Assembly (NCBI RefSeq): GCF_001953985.1
Contig: NZ_MBEI01000078.1
Location: 1-64,000 of the forward strand
Origin: Mycobacterium colombiense
GTDB taxonomy: Bacteria > Actinomycetota > Actinomycetes > Mycobacteriales > Mycobacteriaceae
Direction of reading: 5' to 3'
Length of the DNA stretch: 64,000 nt
A model generated the notes under the pieces. That model saw nothing but the letters and a program-made list of their open reading frames with translations, was not told the DNA's origin and searched no databases. This document shows, piece after piece, positions 27,681 to 37,840 of this stretch (the stretch's first letter is position 1; the number at the start of each line of letters is the position of its first letter). Made by a program: the position numbers and the translations under genes.

Positions 27681-29204
27681 TCAGGCGAATCGATTTGGGT
27701 GCACGGGGTCAAGCCCGAAGAGCTGTACCTCAGCCGACTTACCCTTCAGGGCGTGAAACCCCCTGTCCGTCAGTCCGATTGGCCGGGAAGGCAGCGCGTC
27801 GACGGTCTGCTGTGTGAGAAGGATCGCATCCCCGGTGGTCTTGGTGAGCTGTTCGACACGGGCCGCGACGTTGACCGTGTCGCCGATCAGGGTGAACTCC
27901 AGCTTGCTTCCGCCGCCGATGGTGCCGGCGATCACCTTGCCGGTGTTGATCCCGATGCCGATCCGAAGCTCACCACCGAATCGCTCCGCGACCAGACGAT
28001 GAATCAGCGCCGCCGCGGTCACCGCGGCGTCGGCGTGATTGGCGAGGTCGTTCGGGGCACCGAATACCGCCAAGGCACCGTCGCCGAGAAATTTGTTCAC
28101 ATGCCCACCGGCGTCGACGACGGCAGGCACGACGCTTTGGAAAAGGGCGTTGAGCCGGGCGACGGTGTCCTCGGCGGTGTTGGCCTCGGCGAACGGCGTG
28201 AAGTCACGGATGTCGACGAACATCACCGTCACCTCGCGGCGCTCGCCGCTGAACACGTCGTCGCCCTGCCGCAGCAGCCGCGCAGCCAGGGCGGGGTCGA
28301 CGTAGGTTCCGAACGCACTCTGAAGCCGTTGCCGCTCAGCCAATCCCGCCTGCATCCGGTTGAACGACGCGGCCAACGCGCCAAGGTCGTCGTCCTGAAC
28401 GACGGGCAGGCGCTGGCTATAGCGGCCCACCGCAACACGTTCCGTTCCCTCGGCGAGGTCGCGAATCGGCCGCAGGGAAGGCGCGAATACTGCGCCGACG
28501 GTGATCGGTATGCCAAAGCAAAGGATCATCCCGGTCGCGATCCCGAGGGAGAGCAGCGCAAAGTGTCCAGCCCGCTCGAAAACAGCCATCAGCAGCGCAG
28601 CCGAGAGGGCGAATACGAACGCAACCCCGAGCATCGAGGCCTTTGCCCATGTCGCAAAGCTCGGACGAGAGCGAGGCAGCGAGTCGCCGATCCCAGTGCC
28701 GCCGGCGATAGCGGACCTGACCGGCCGCAGTGCCCCTTCCACGAAACTGTGCACACCGATCAGTTGCACGCCGGTGCCGAGGGCGGCGCCCATGATTCCG
28801 TAGTGGACAAGCCGCGAACCCGTCGCCCCGGCGATGAAACCGACGACGACCAACAACAGGGCAGCCCAGACAGCGGTGCCCACCACCGCTCGGGCGATCG
28901 TGCGACGAGCCCACCTATAGGTGGAGTCCAACGCCCGGGCCGGATCAATGTTCTGACCCGCCGCCCACCGATCTGCGAGCCCACTCAGGCCCACGCCGGG
29001 AAGCACGAGCACGTATACCAGCACCGGCCCGGCGACAACGTTCACCGCGACGGTCTCAACGTATCGATCAGATCCCTCGAGAGCGACAACACAGAACGAC
29101 GGAAGTAGGAAGATCGGCAGCATCAGGGGCAAGAGAACCGCGCCGATCGCCCACGAGTAGTGCGGGCCGTGCCGATCCCACACCCATTGCCAGATACGGT
29201 CCAT
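27681..29204 (-). CDS. Membrane adenylate cyclase 1 (six TM - HAMP - class III cyclase)
   Basis: A 507-residue inner-membrane enzyme making cAMP. There are about six TM segments in residues 19-245, a HAMP domain at ~247-300 (LRPIRDLAEGTERVAVGRYS), then a class III catalytic domain. All canonical residues are visible: two metal Asp (MFVDIRDF, LGDGALAVFG), the adenine-selecting Lys (VNKFLGDG) and Asp (LIGDTVN), and the transition-state Asn/Arg (NVAARVE). It belongs to the Rv1318c-Rv1320c type. ATG 29204 is chosen because MDRIWQW aligns with the starts of its two paralogues. The catalytic half is nearly identical to cyclases 2 and 3 while the membrane half has diverged. Confidence 0.92.
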   Translation of the reverse strand: MDRIWQWVWDRHGPHYSWAIGAVLLPLMLPIFLLPSFCVVALEGSDRYVETVAVNVVAGPVLVYVLVLPGVGLSGLADRWAAGQNIDPARALDSTYRWARRTIARAVVGTAVWAALLLVVVGFIAGATGSRLVHYGIMGAALGTGVQLIGVHSFVEGALRPVRSAIAGGTGIGDSLPRSRPSFATWAKASMLGVAFVFALSAALLMAVFERAGHFALLSLGIATGMILCFGIPITVGAVFAPSLRPIRDLAEGTERVAVGRYSQRLPVVQDDDLGALAASFNRMQAGLAERQRLQSAFGTYVDPALAARLLRQGDDVFSGERREVTVMFVDIRDFTPFAEANTAEDTVARLNALFQSVVPAVVDAGGHVNKFLGDGALAVFGAPNDLANHADAAVTAAALIHRLVAERFGGELRIGIGINTGKVIAGTIGGGSKLEFTLIGDTVNVAARVEQLTKTTGDAILLTQQTVDALPSRPIGLTDRGFHALKGKSAEVQLFGLDPVHPNRFA

Positions 29205-29292
29205 GCGGCGACCGTAATCATTGGGCCGCGGCTCGTGGGCGGAGTCAGCAAACAAACAATCGTCGCGGCCTGCGGGCGAGGGCGGTTGTCGC

Positions 29293-30792
29293 CTACGCAG
29301 AGCCGAGGCCGAAAAGCTTTGTGGGCGTCGACTTGCCCTTCAGGGCGTGAGCTCCCCGGTCGGTAAGTCCGGGCGGCCGAGAAACCAAGGCGTCGATGGT
29401 CTGCTGGGTGAGAAGGATCGCGTCGCCGGTGGTCTTGGTGAGCTGCTCCACGCGGGCGGCGACATTGACCGTGTCACCTATCAGGGTGAACTCCAGCTTG
29501 CTGCCGCCGCCGATGGTGCCGGCGATCACCTTGCCGGTGTTGATCCCGATGCCGATGCGAAGCTCACCGCCGAATCGCTCCGCCACGCGGCGATGAATCA
29601 GCACAGCGGTATTCACCGCCGCGTCGGCGTGATTCGCGAGATCGTTCGGGGCACCGAAGACAGCCAGCGCGCCGTCGCCGAGGAACTTGTTGACGTGCCC
29701 ACCGGCGTCCACGACGGCAGGCACCACGATTTCGAATAGGGCGTTGAGCCGGGCGACGGTGACCTCGGCGGTGTTCGCCTCGGCGAACGGGGTGAAATCG
29801 CGGATGTCGACGAACATCACCGTCACCTGACGGCGCTCCCCGGTGAACACGTCGTCACCCTGCTGCAGTAGCCGCGTGGCCAGGACAGGGTCGACGTAGG
29901 TGCCGAACGCGCTCTGAAGCCGTTGCCGCTCAGCCAATCCCGCCTGCATCCGGTTGAACGACGCGGCCAACGCGCCAAGGTCATCGTCCTGAACCACCGG
30001 CAGGCGCCGGCTGTAGTCGCCCGCCGCCACGCGTTCGGTGCCTTCGGCCAGATCGCGGATGGGTTGCAGGAGTGGCGAGTACGCGGCCAAGAGCGACGGC
30101 CCAATGCCGAGCACCAGCACACCGCCGATCACCATGGCGAGGACGGGGCCGTGCCTAGTCACGTCCAACACGGCTCCCAGAATCGCGCCCGCGACGGCAA
30201 ACGCCCACCCCACCGCAAGCATGGCCACGCTGGTCCACGTGGCGAACGCCGGGCGAGAGCGAGGCAGGGAATCGCCGATCCCCGTATCCGAAGCGATCGC
30301 AGCCCTGGCGGGCCGCAAGATTGATTCGACGTAGCTGTGCACAGTGATCAGCTGGCCGGCCGTTCCGGCGACGGCGCCCAGAATCGCGTACTGGATGAGC
30401 CGCGACCCGCTCGCCCCGGCAATCATCCCGATGCCAACGAACAGGACCGCGATCCAAACGAAGGTGACGACCACCCCCCTTGCAATCAGTTTCCGGCCAT
30501 AGCTGTAGGTGGCGCGCAGTGCGCTCTCTCGATCGACATCGTCGCCGCCGGCCCACCGCTCAATGAGGCGGGGATCCCTTCCGCCGGGAACTACCACCAC
30601 ATACAGGTATGCGAGCACGGCGACCACGGTCACCGCGGCGGCCTCTGCGTAGCGATCGGACCTCTCGAAAGCGACGATGCCCAACGACCAGGCGAGATAA
30701 ACCGGGAGTGCCAGGGGGAGCGTGAGCGCCCAACCTGCCCACGAGTACCTCGACGCGTACCGATCCCACGCCCACTGCCAGATGCGTTCCAT
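29293..30792 (-). CDS. Membrane adenylate cyclase 2
   Basis: A 499-residue paralogue of the flanking cyclases with the same architecture. It begins MERIWQWAWDRYASRYSW, has about six TM helices, a HAMP domain and a class III domain with the full residue set (FVDIRDF, VNKFLGDG, LIGDTVNVAARVE). From about residue 270 onward it matches cyclase 1 almost residue for residue, while the membrane half is only similar in pattern, so the paralogues may sense different inputs. It lies 88 bases upstream of cyclase 1 and may be cotranscribed with it. A terminator hairpin lies just upstream, separating it from the SDR gene. Confidence 0.92.
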   Translation of the reverse strand: MERIWQWAWDRYASRYSWAGWALTLPLALPVYLAWSLGIVAFERSDRYAEAAAVTVVAVLAYLYVVVVPGGRDPRLIERWAGGDDVDRESALRATYSYGRKLIARGVVVTFVWIAVLFVGIGMIAGASGSRLIQYAILGAVAGTAGQLITVHSYVESILRPARAAIASDTGIGDSLPRSRPAFATWTSVAMLAVGWAFAVAGAILGAVLDVTRHGPVLAMVIGGVLVLGIGPSLLAAYSPLLQPIRDLAEGTERVAAGDYSRRLPVVQDDDLGALAASFNRMQAGLAERQRLQSAFGTYVDPVLATRLLQQGDDVFTGERRQVTVMFVDIRDFTPFAEANTAEVTVARLNALFEIVVPAVVDAGGHVNKFLGDGALAVFGAPNDLANHADAAVNTAVLIHRRVAERFGGELRIGIGINTGKVIAGTIGGGSKLEFTLIGDTVNVAARVEQLTKTTGDAILLTQQTIDALVSRPPGLTDRGAHALKGKSTPTKLFGLGSA

Positions 30793-30802
30793 GCCGATAA
30801 CG

Positions 30803-30833
30803 AAACACCCCCGGCGATGAGCCGGGGGTGTTT
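30803..30833. terminator. Hairpin terminator between SDR and cyclase 2
   Basis: AAACACCCCCGGC and GCCGGGGGTGTTT form a 13-base perfect stem with a 5-base loop. On the + strand it is followed by T-rich sequence; on the - strand by TTTCG. It should stop transcripts leaving the SDR gene before cyclase 2. Confidence 0.85.
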
Positions 30834-30854
30834 TCTTCGCTCGCTGCGTAGCGC

Positions 30855-31646
30855 TTACTCGACTCGATGGGGGACGCCGATGAGCATCAGTTCTGTGACT
30901 CGCCGAGGCCCTTCGGACATCATCAGGAAGAGGGCTGTGCGCTTAGGAATCCGCACGTGCCTACGGCGTTTGTAGACGGCCTTGACAACCTTGTCGGCAA
31001 CCTTTGCGCGCGGGACGTCCACCATGAGACGCGTTTGGTAGAAGCGCCGGAACGATTGCGCTGTCGGCTCGTAATCGTAGAAGCCGGTGCGCATCTCGGT
31101 GGGTATCGGGCCGAGCTCGACAAGGGTGGTACCGATCGGCAATCCCCGGAGCTCGGCCCGCAGCCCCGCGGTGAAGTGGGAGAGCGCCGCCTTGGACACG
31201 CAGTAGCTGACCAGGCCCGGGAACACACCGACGCCGGCAATCGAAGACATGTTGACGATGTGGCCGCCGCCGTTCCCGAGCATCCGAGGTATGGCCTGAC
31301 GGCACAACTCGGCCGGGGCAAGGTAGTTGACCTGGGTGATTTGACGCAGGTGGTCGGCGTCGTCGATGAACGCAGCCGGAGGTCCGATGCCGGCATTGTT
31401 CACCAGAATGTCGATCGGACCAGCTTCAGCCTCGATGTGACTGAAAAGGCCGTCGACCTGCGCCGGGTCTGAGAGGTCGGCGGGATGGGCGGTGCCGCCA
31501 AGCTCTGCCGCGAGTGCCTGAATCGCGTCCTTGCTGCGTGCGACGAGCGCGACGGTGGCCCCCGCCTCCGCGAAGGCATGGGCAAACGCCTCGCCGATGC
31601 CTCGCGACGCGCCCGTAATCAGCACGCGTTTCCCCACCATGTCCAT
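30855..31646 (-). CDS. Classical short-chain dehydrogenase/reductase
   Basis: A 263-residue NAD(P)-dependent oxidoreductase. The cofactor motif TGASRGIG is at 11-18, NNAG at 83-86, and the catalytic Ser135-Tyr148-Lys152 set is complete (NMSSIAG, SYCVSKAAL). The C-terminal ~50 residues are basic (YKRRRHVRIPKR), with a hydrophobic end that may touch the membrane. The substrate is unknown. ATG 31646 or the second ATG two codons later can start it. It sits between cyclases 2 and 3 on the same strand. Confidence 0.88.
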   Translation of the reverse strand: MDMVGKRVLITGASRGIGEAFAHAFAEAGATVALVARSKDAIQALAAELGGTAHPADLSDPAQVDGLFSHIEAEAGPIDILVNNAGIGPPAAFIDDADHLRQITQVNYLAPAELCRQAIPRMLGNGGGHIVNMSSIAGVGVFPGLVSYCVSKAALSHFTAGLRAELRGLPIGTTLVELGPIPTEMRTGFYDYEPTAQSFRRFYQTRLMVDVPRAKVADKVVKAVYKRRRHVRIPKRTALFLMMSEGPRRVTELMLIGVPHRVE

Positions 31647-31775
31647 GCGCTGAGCTTAGGCACTTCAGGGCCGGGCGATGCGAAAATTTACGTACGCATG
31701 TGCCAGAAATACCGCGGACCGAGGCGTGCCAGCGCCAGGCCGCCGACTGTTACCGAAGCCCCACCGCCGGACGGC

Positions 31776-31865
31776 GCTACCTAGTGATGGTGGTGATGGC
31801 CGTGGTCGTGGCCGTGGTCGTCGGCCTCCTCGGCCGGCTTGTCGACGACCACCGTTTCGGTGGTG
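31776..31865. repeat. Cyclase 3 copy of the groEL1 3'-end sequence
   Basis: This block matches 33472-33558 at the 3' end of groEL1, including a 36-base core (31830-31865) with one mismatch, the TAG stop and the GCTAC just past it. Differences are confined to the His-codon region between stop and core. See the partner copy. Confidence 0.85.
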
Positions 31866-33379
31866 CTGGATATCAGCCATGGCATGTCGAGTCCGAAGAC
31901 CTGCACCTCGGCTGACTTACCCTTCAAGGCATGCAATCCCCTGTCGGTGAGTCCGGGCGGTCGAGAAGCCAAGGCGTCGACGGATTGCTGGGTGAGAAGG
32001 ATCGCGTCGCCGGTGGTCTTGGTGAGCTGCTCGAGGCGGGCAGCGACGTTGACCGCGTCACCGATCAGAGTGAACTCCAGCTTGCTTCCGCCGCCGATGG
32101 TGCCGGCGATCACCACGCCCGTGTTGATCCCGATGCCGATCCGAAGCGCGCGACCGAATCGCTCGGCAACGAGGCGGTGAATCAGCACAGCGGCTTTCAC
32201 GGCAGCGTCGGCATGATCCGCGAGGTCATTCGGTGCGCCGAAGACGGCCAGGGCACCGTCACCGAGGAACTTGTTCACGTGCCCACCGGCGTCCACGACC
32301 GCAGGCACAACGATCTCGAACAGGGCGTTGAGGCGCGCCACGGTGTCCTCGGCGGTGTTGGCCTCGGCGAACGGTGTGAAATCACGGATGTCGACGAACA
32401 TCACCGTCACCTCACGGCGCTCACCGGTGAACATGTCGTCTCCCTGTTCGAGCAGCCGCGCCGCCAGAGCGGGGTCGACGTAGGTGCCGAATGCAGCCTG
32501 AAGTCGTTGCCGCTCAGCCAAACCCGCCTGCATGCGGTTGAATGAGGCCGCCAACGCGCCCAAGTCGTCATCCTGCGCCACCGGCAGCCGTCGGCTGTAG
32601 TCACCGGCGGCAACCCGTTGGGTTGCTTCTGTCAGGTCACTGATGGGTCGCAGGGATGGCGAGAACACGCCGACGACGGTGATCGGCACCGCGAAGAAAA
32701 GAGTCATCGCACACCCGATCACGAGGAGGAGTAGCGGTGCCTCTCCGACCCGACCGAGCACAGCTGCCAGCATCGCGCCCGTCACGGCGAACGAAAACGC
32801 GACCGCGAGCATGGAGAGGTTCAACCACGCGGTGAAAGTCGGGCGAGAGCGGGGTAGGGCGTCACCGATCCCGGTGTCACCGGCGAGGGCGGCCCTGATG
32901 GGCCGCATGGCAGTTTCCAGGCAGCTGTGCACACCCGGCACCATGGCGGCGGCTCCGACAGTGGCGCCCACGATCCCGTACTGGACTAACCGCGACGGAC
33001 CCGCTCGGGCGATCGCCCCGACGAGGACCAAAACCAGTGCGCCCATAACCGCGTTGCCTACCAGCATTCGGGCCACCATCCCCCGGGCCCACGTGTATGT
33101 GGCTTCTAGTGTCATGGCCCGATCGACCTCGTGGCCGGCTGCCCACTGCTCCGCAAGGCGGATCCCGACCATGCGGCTACGGGGCGCGAATGCCGTCATC
33201 AGCAACGCAATTACGGTCACGGCGGCCGCCTCGACGTAGTGATCGGATCCCTCGAGAACGACAACGAAAAACGACAAAAAGAGGTAGATCGGCAGGCCTA
33301 AGGCGAACATGACTCCGCAGAAAGCCCACGAGTACCGCGGCCCGTACCGATCCCACGCCCACTGCCAGATGCGGTCCAT
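31781..33379 (-). CDS. Membrane adenylate cyclase 3 with a GroEL1-like histidine-rich tail
   Basis: A 532-residue paralogue of cyclases 1 and 2: MDRIWQWAWDRYGPRYSW start, about six TM helices, a HAMP domain, and an intact class III domain (FVDIRDF, VNKFLGDG, LIGDAVNVAARLE). Unlike the others, which end right after LFGLD/LFGLG, it continues about 30 residues into TTETVVVDKPAEEADDHG and a run ending in five histidines. That tail matches the end of GroEL1 and is encoded by homologous DNA in the same frame. It is cytoplasmic by topology and may bind metal or affect localisation (inference). ATG 33379 is chosen by paralogue alignment; the frame is open to 33448. Confidence 0.92.
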   Translation of the reverse strand: MDRIWQWAWDRYGPRYSWAFCGVMFALGLPIYLFLSFFVVVLEGSDHYVEAAAVTVIALLMTAFAPRSRMVGIRLAEQWAAGHEVDRAMTLEATYTWARGMVARMLVGNAVMGALVLVLVGAIARAGPSRLVQYGIVGATVGAAAMVPGVHSCLETAMRPIRAALAGDTGIGDALPRSRPTFTAWLNLSMLAVAFSFAVTGAMLAAVLGRVGEAPLLLLVIGCAMTLFFAVPITVVGVFSPSLRPISDLTEATQRVAAGDYSRRLPVAQDDDLGALAASFNRMQAGLAERQRLQAAFGTYVDPALAARLLEQGDDMFTGERREVTVMFVDIRDFTPFAEANTAEDTVARLNALFEIVVPAVVDAGGHVNKFLGDGALAVFGAPNDLADHADAAVKAAVLIHRLVAERFGRALRIGIGINTGVVIAGTIGGGSKLEFTLIGDAVNVAARLEQLTKTTGDAILLTQQSVDALASRPPGLTDRGLHALKGKSAEVQVFGLDMPWLISSTTETVVVDKPAEEADDHGHDHGHHHHH

Positions 33380-33430
33380 GGCGCGACAGTAGCCCCAATG
33401 TGCTTTCCGACCTGCAATTTTTGCCTTTAA

Positions 33431-33466
33431 AAAAGCACCCCGGCCCAACAGGACCGGGGTGCTTTT
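33431..33466 (-). terminator. Terminator of the groES-groEL1 operon
   Basis: AAAAGCACCCCGG and CCGGGGTGCTTTT form a 13-base perfect stem with a 10-base loop, followed on the - strand by a run of seven T. It lies 11 bases past the groEL1 stop and 52 bases before the cyclase 3 start. Confidence 0.92.
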
Positions 33467-33476
33467 ACGTGGCTAC

Positions 33477-35099
<1,623 letters not shown>

Positions 35100-35179
35100 C
35101 AGGCTCCTTCACCCAAACGCGTGCCGCCCCGGAAATCACCCGCGCAAAGCGCGGGGATCGCCGGGGCGGAACACGGTTA

Positions 35180-35482
35180 TTACTTGGAGACGACAGCCAG
35201 CACGTCGCGTGCCGACAGGATCAGGTACTCCTCGCCGCCGTACTTGATCTCGGTGCCGCCGTACTTGCTGTAGATGACGGTGTCGCCTTCCGAGACGTCC
35301 AGCGGGATGCGCTTTGCGCCGTCTTCGTCCCACCGGCCGGGGCCGACTGCGACGACGGTGCCTTCCTGCGGCTTCTCCTTGGCGGTGTCAGGAATGACCA
35401 GACCAGACGCGGTCGTGGTCTCGGCCTCGTTGGCCTGCACGAGAATCTTGTCCTCGAGTGGCTTGATATTCACCTTCGCCAC
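35180..35482 (-). CDS. groES: GroES (Cpn10) co-chaperonin
   Basis: A 100-residue co-chaperonin, the family length. The product begins with the KVNIKPLEDKILVQANEAE core and carries the mobile loop TTTASGLVIPDTAKEKPQEG, ending ILSARDVLAVVSK. The start is GTG at 35482 with GGAGG-type sequence upstream; the frame is open further but that part is not GroES-like. A CIRCE operator lies 166 bases upstream. Confidence 0.96.
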   Translation of the reverse strand: MAKVNIKPLEDKILVQANEAETTTASGLVIPDTAKEKPQEGTVVAVGPGRWDEDGAKRIPLDVSEGDTVIYSKYGGTEIKYGGEEYLILSARDVLAVVSK

Positions 35483-35647
35483 GATTGGAGCCCTCCACTG
35501 TTTGGGTCGGGTCCGGGAGTCCCCGGACCGGAGTTGACGGCCGGTACGGGTTGACCCCGAACCTTCCGAGTTATCAGGTGTTCGGCATCCGTCCGCGCCC
35601 GAGCGCCGTCGTCGCGGGTGCCGACACAGGGCTTGGCCGATTGCCAC

Positions 35648-35674
35648 CTAGCACTCTATACATGCGAGTGCTAG
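35648..35674 (-). promoter_or_regulatory. CIRCE element (HrcA operator) of groES-groEL1
   Basis: CTAGCACTC-N9-GAGTGCTAG, a perfect inverted repeat of the CIRCE type (consensus TTAGCACTC-N9-GAGTGCTAA). A further CACTC half-site follows at 35675-35679 on the + strand and makes a second overlapping palindrome. HrcA repression of the chaperonin operon is expected. Confidence 0.93.
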
Positions 35675-35730
35675 CACTCAAGGGCGCCCTGCTGCTTCTT
35701 CCCGGCTGGTGTGTCCGCGCTCAGCGAACG

Positions 35731-36756
35731 TCAGCTCACCTGCGCTTTTATCACCGGCAGGCCCGGGTCACTGGGCGCGTCCAGCGGCGAGGGCGCCGCC
35801 CCGGCGGCCACCAGGTGTGCGGCGAAGGACGCGATCATCGCGCCGTTGTCGGTGCACAGCCGCGGCCGGGGGATCCGCAGCGTCAGCCCGGCCTCCGCGC
35901 AGCGCTGCTCCGCCAGCTCGCGCAACCGCGAATTCGCGGCCACTCCCCCGGCGATCAGCAGGGTCTGCACGCCGAGCCCGGTGGCGGCGCGCACCGCCTT
36001 TTTGGTCAGCACGTCGGCGACGGCCTCCTGGAACCCGGCGGCGATGTCGGCGTTGACGGCGTCCGGGTGGCTTTCCAGATAGCGCGCGACGGCCGTCTTC
36101 AGCCCAGAGAAGCTGAACGCGTACGGGTCGTCTCGCGGCCCGGTCATGCCGCGCGGGAAGGCGATTGCTTCGGGGTCTCCGGTGCGGGCCAGCTCGTCAA
36201 GCACCCTGCCGCCCGGGTAGCCCAGGCCCAGCAGCCGCGCCACCTTGTCGTAGGCCTCCCCGGCGGCGTCGTCGACGGTGCTGCCCAGCTCGACGATCGG
36301 CTCACCGAGCGAGCGCACGTGCAACAGGTGGGTATGGCCGCCGGAGACCAGCAGCGCCACACACTCGGGCAGCGGCCCGTGCTCGTAGACGTCGGCGGCC
36401 AGATGCCCACCCAGGTGGTTCACCGCGTAGAAGGGCACGTCCCAGGCGGCCGAATACGCTTTGGCCGCAGCGATTCCCACCAACAGGGCGCCGGCCAACC
36501 CGGGCCCGATGGTGGCCGCGACGACGTCGGGCCTGTCCAGGCCGGCGGTCGACAGCGCGCGGCGCATGGCGGGGCCCAACGCCTCCAGGTGGGCGCGCGA
36601 GGCGATCTCGGGAACCACGCCGCCGAACCGGACGTGTTCGTCGACGCTGGACGCCACCTCGTCGGCCAGCAGCGTCACGGTGCCGTCGGCGTCCAGTCGT
36701 GCGATGCCGACTCCCGTTTCGTCGCAAGAGGTTTCGATCGCCAGGATGGTTTTCAC
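35731..36756 (-). CDS. tsaD: tRNA N6-threonylcarbamoyladenosine synthase subunit TsaD
   Basis: A 341-residue ASKHA-fold enzyme that transfers the threonylcarbamoyl group to A37 of ANN-decoding tRNAs. It begins TILAIETSCDETGVGI. The metal ligands His114 and His118 are in NHLGGHLAAD, and the phosphate-loop segment LLVSGGHTHLL is present. Its 5' end overlaps rimI by 4 bases. Together with tsaB and tsaE just upstream it supplies the t6A machinery; tsaC is elsewhere. Confidence 0.96.
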   Translation of the reverse strand: MKTILAIETSCDETGVGIARLDADGTVTLLADEVASSVDEHVRFGGVVPEIASRAHLEALGPAMRRALSTAGLDRPDVVAATIGPGLAGALLVGIAAAKAYSAAWDVPFYAVNHLGGHLAADVYEHGPLPECVALLVSGGHTHLLHVRSLGEPIVELGSTVDDAAGEAYDKVARLLGLGYPGGRVLDELARTGDPEAIAFPRGMTGPRDDPYAFSFSGLKTAVARYLESHPDAVNADIAAGFQEAVADVLTKKAVRAATGLGVQTLLIAGGVAANSRLRELAEQRCAEAGLTLRIPRPRLCTDNGAMIASFAAHLVAAGAAPSPLDAPSDPGLPVIKAQVS

Positions 36757-37220
36757 AGGGCCTCCCGCCGCATCGTGTACGCGTCGGCGCCGCTGACGCG
36801 GTAATAGCGGCGGCGCAGGCCGATCTGCTCGAACCCGACGCTGGTATACAGGCCGATGGCCGCCTCGTTGTCGGTGCGGACCTCCAGGTACACCGCACCG
36901 CCGTCGGCGAAGGTCAGCAGCTCATCGAGCAGCAGGCGGCCGATGCACCGGCCCTGGTATGCGGGATCCACGCCGATGGTGTGCACCTCGTACTCATAGG
37001 GCGGGGTGCGGCCCAGCCGCGAGATACCGGCGTAGCCGACCAGCGTCTCGCCGACCCGTGCGCCCACGTAATGGTTGTGCTTACTGGCCAATTCGCGGTG
37101 GAACGCTGCCGCGGGCCAGGGGTCGTCGCCGTCGAACAGCTGCGCCTCCAGCTCGGCGCAGCGCTGCGCGTCGGCCCGGGTCAGGCCTCCGACGGTGACG
37201 GCCTCGCTGTCGGCGGTCAT
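36753..37220 (-). CDS. rimI: Ribosomal-protein-alanine N-acetyltransferase-like GNAT
   Basis: A 155-residue GNAT acetyltransferase. The acetyl-CoA-binding motif is VDPAYQGRCIGRLLLDELL (RxxGxxG type with Cys in place of the usual Gly/Arg variants), followed by VYLEVRTDNEAAIGLYTSVG. It was named RimI for acetylation of ribosomal protein S18 in E. coli; the mycobacterial enzyme acetylates broader N-termini. ATG 37220 is chosen by homology; the frame is open to 37295. It overlaps tsaB and tsaD by 4 bases each, in one translation-coupled cluster. Confidence 0.93.
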   Translation of the reverse strand: MTADSEAVTVGGLTRADAQRCAELEAQLFDGDDPWPAAAFHRELASKHNHYVGARVGETLVGYAGISRLGRTPPYEYEVHTIGVDPAYQGRCIGRLLLDELLTFADGGAVYLEVRTDNEAAIGLYTSVGFEQIGLRRRYYRVSGADAYTMRREAL

Positions 37221-37840
37221 TGGCGTGCCGCCAACGGTTTGGCGTCGGGCCGACGCAGATACAGGGCCACCAGCGGTTCGGGGTCGGTGGACCAATCACC
37301 CACCGCCGCAACCAATCCGGCCGGCGTCGGGCAGCTGGGCTCGCGCACCGGCAGGCCGAACAGGGCGGCGTGTTCGGGCGAGCCCGCGACGGACGCGGCG
37401 GTGCCCGGGTCGACATCGGCCGGGGCGCTGACCGCGGGGCCGTGGGTACGCACGCCGTCGCGGTAGCGGGCCCAGTAGACCTCGCGACGGCGGGCGTCGG
37501 TGACCACCAACGCGTCCCCGGTGGTTCGCACACCGATGGCGTCCAGGCTGCACACGCCGCGCACTGGGATGCCCAGCGCATGCCCGTAGGCGGCGGCGGT
37601 GGCCATCCCGGCCCGCAGACCGGTGAACGGGCCCGGGCCGCAGCCCACCACGACGGCGTCCAGGTCGGCCATCGCCAGCCCCGCATCGGCCAGGGCCGCA
37701 ACGACATTCGGGGTGAGCCGTTCGGCGTGGGCCCGGGGGTCGACGGTGACCCGCTCGGCCAGCACGCACAGGTCGTCGCGGCGCACCAGGCCGGCCGTCA
37801 CCGCCGGGGTGGACGTGTCGAGGGCAAGGACGATGCTCAT
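37217..37840 (-). CDS. tsaB: tRNA t6A synthesis subunit TsaB
   Basis: A 207-residue inactive TsaD paralogue that scaffolds TsaD and TsaE. It starts MSIVLALDTSTPAVTAGLV and has the typical DLDAVVVGCGPGPFTGLRAG and the DARRREVYWARY segment. ATG 37840 is chosen; the frame is open further upstream without family likeness. It has 4-base overlaps with tsaE and rimI. Confidence 0.93.
   Translation of the reverse strand: MSIVLALDTSTPAVTAGLVRRDDLCVLAERVTVDPRAHAERLTPNVVAALADAGLAMADLDAVVVGCGPGPFTGLRAGMATAAAYGHALGIPVRGVCSLDAIGVRTTGDALVVTDARRREVYWARYRDGVRTHGPAVSAPADVDPGTAASVAGSPEHAALFGLPVREPSCPTPAGLVAAVGDWSTDPEPLVALYLRRPDAKPLAARQ

Noticed and set aside
22729..33430. Prophage or transposon origin of the whiB3-groEL1 island
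   Set aside because: No integrase, transposase, tRNA end, terminal inverted repeat or target duplication was seen, and codon use looks mycobacterial.
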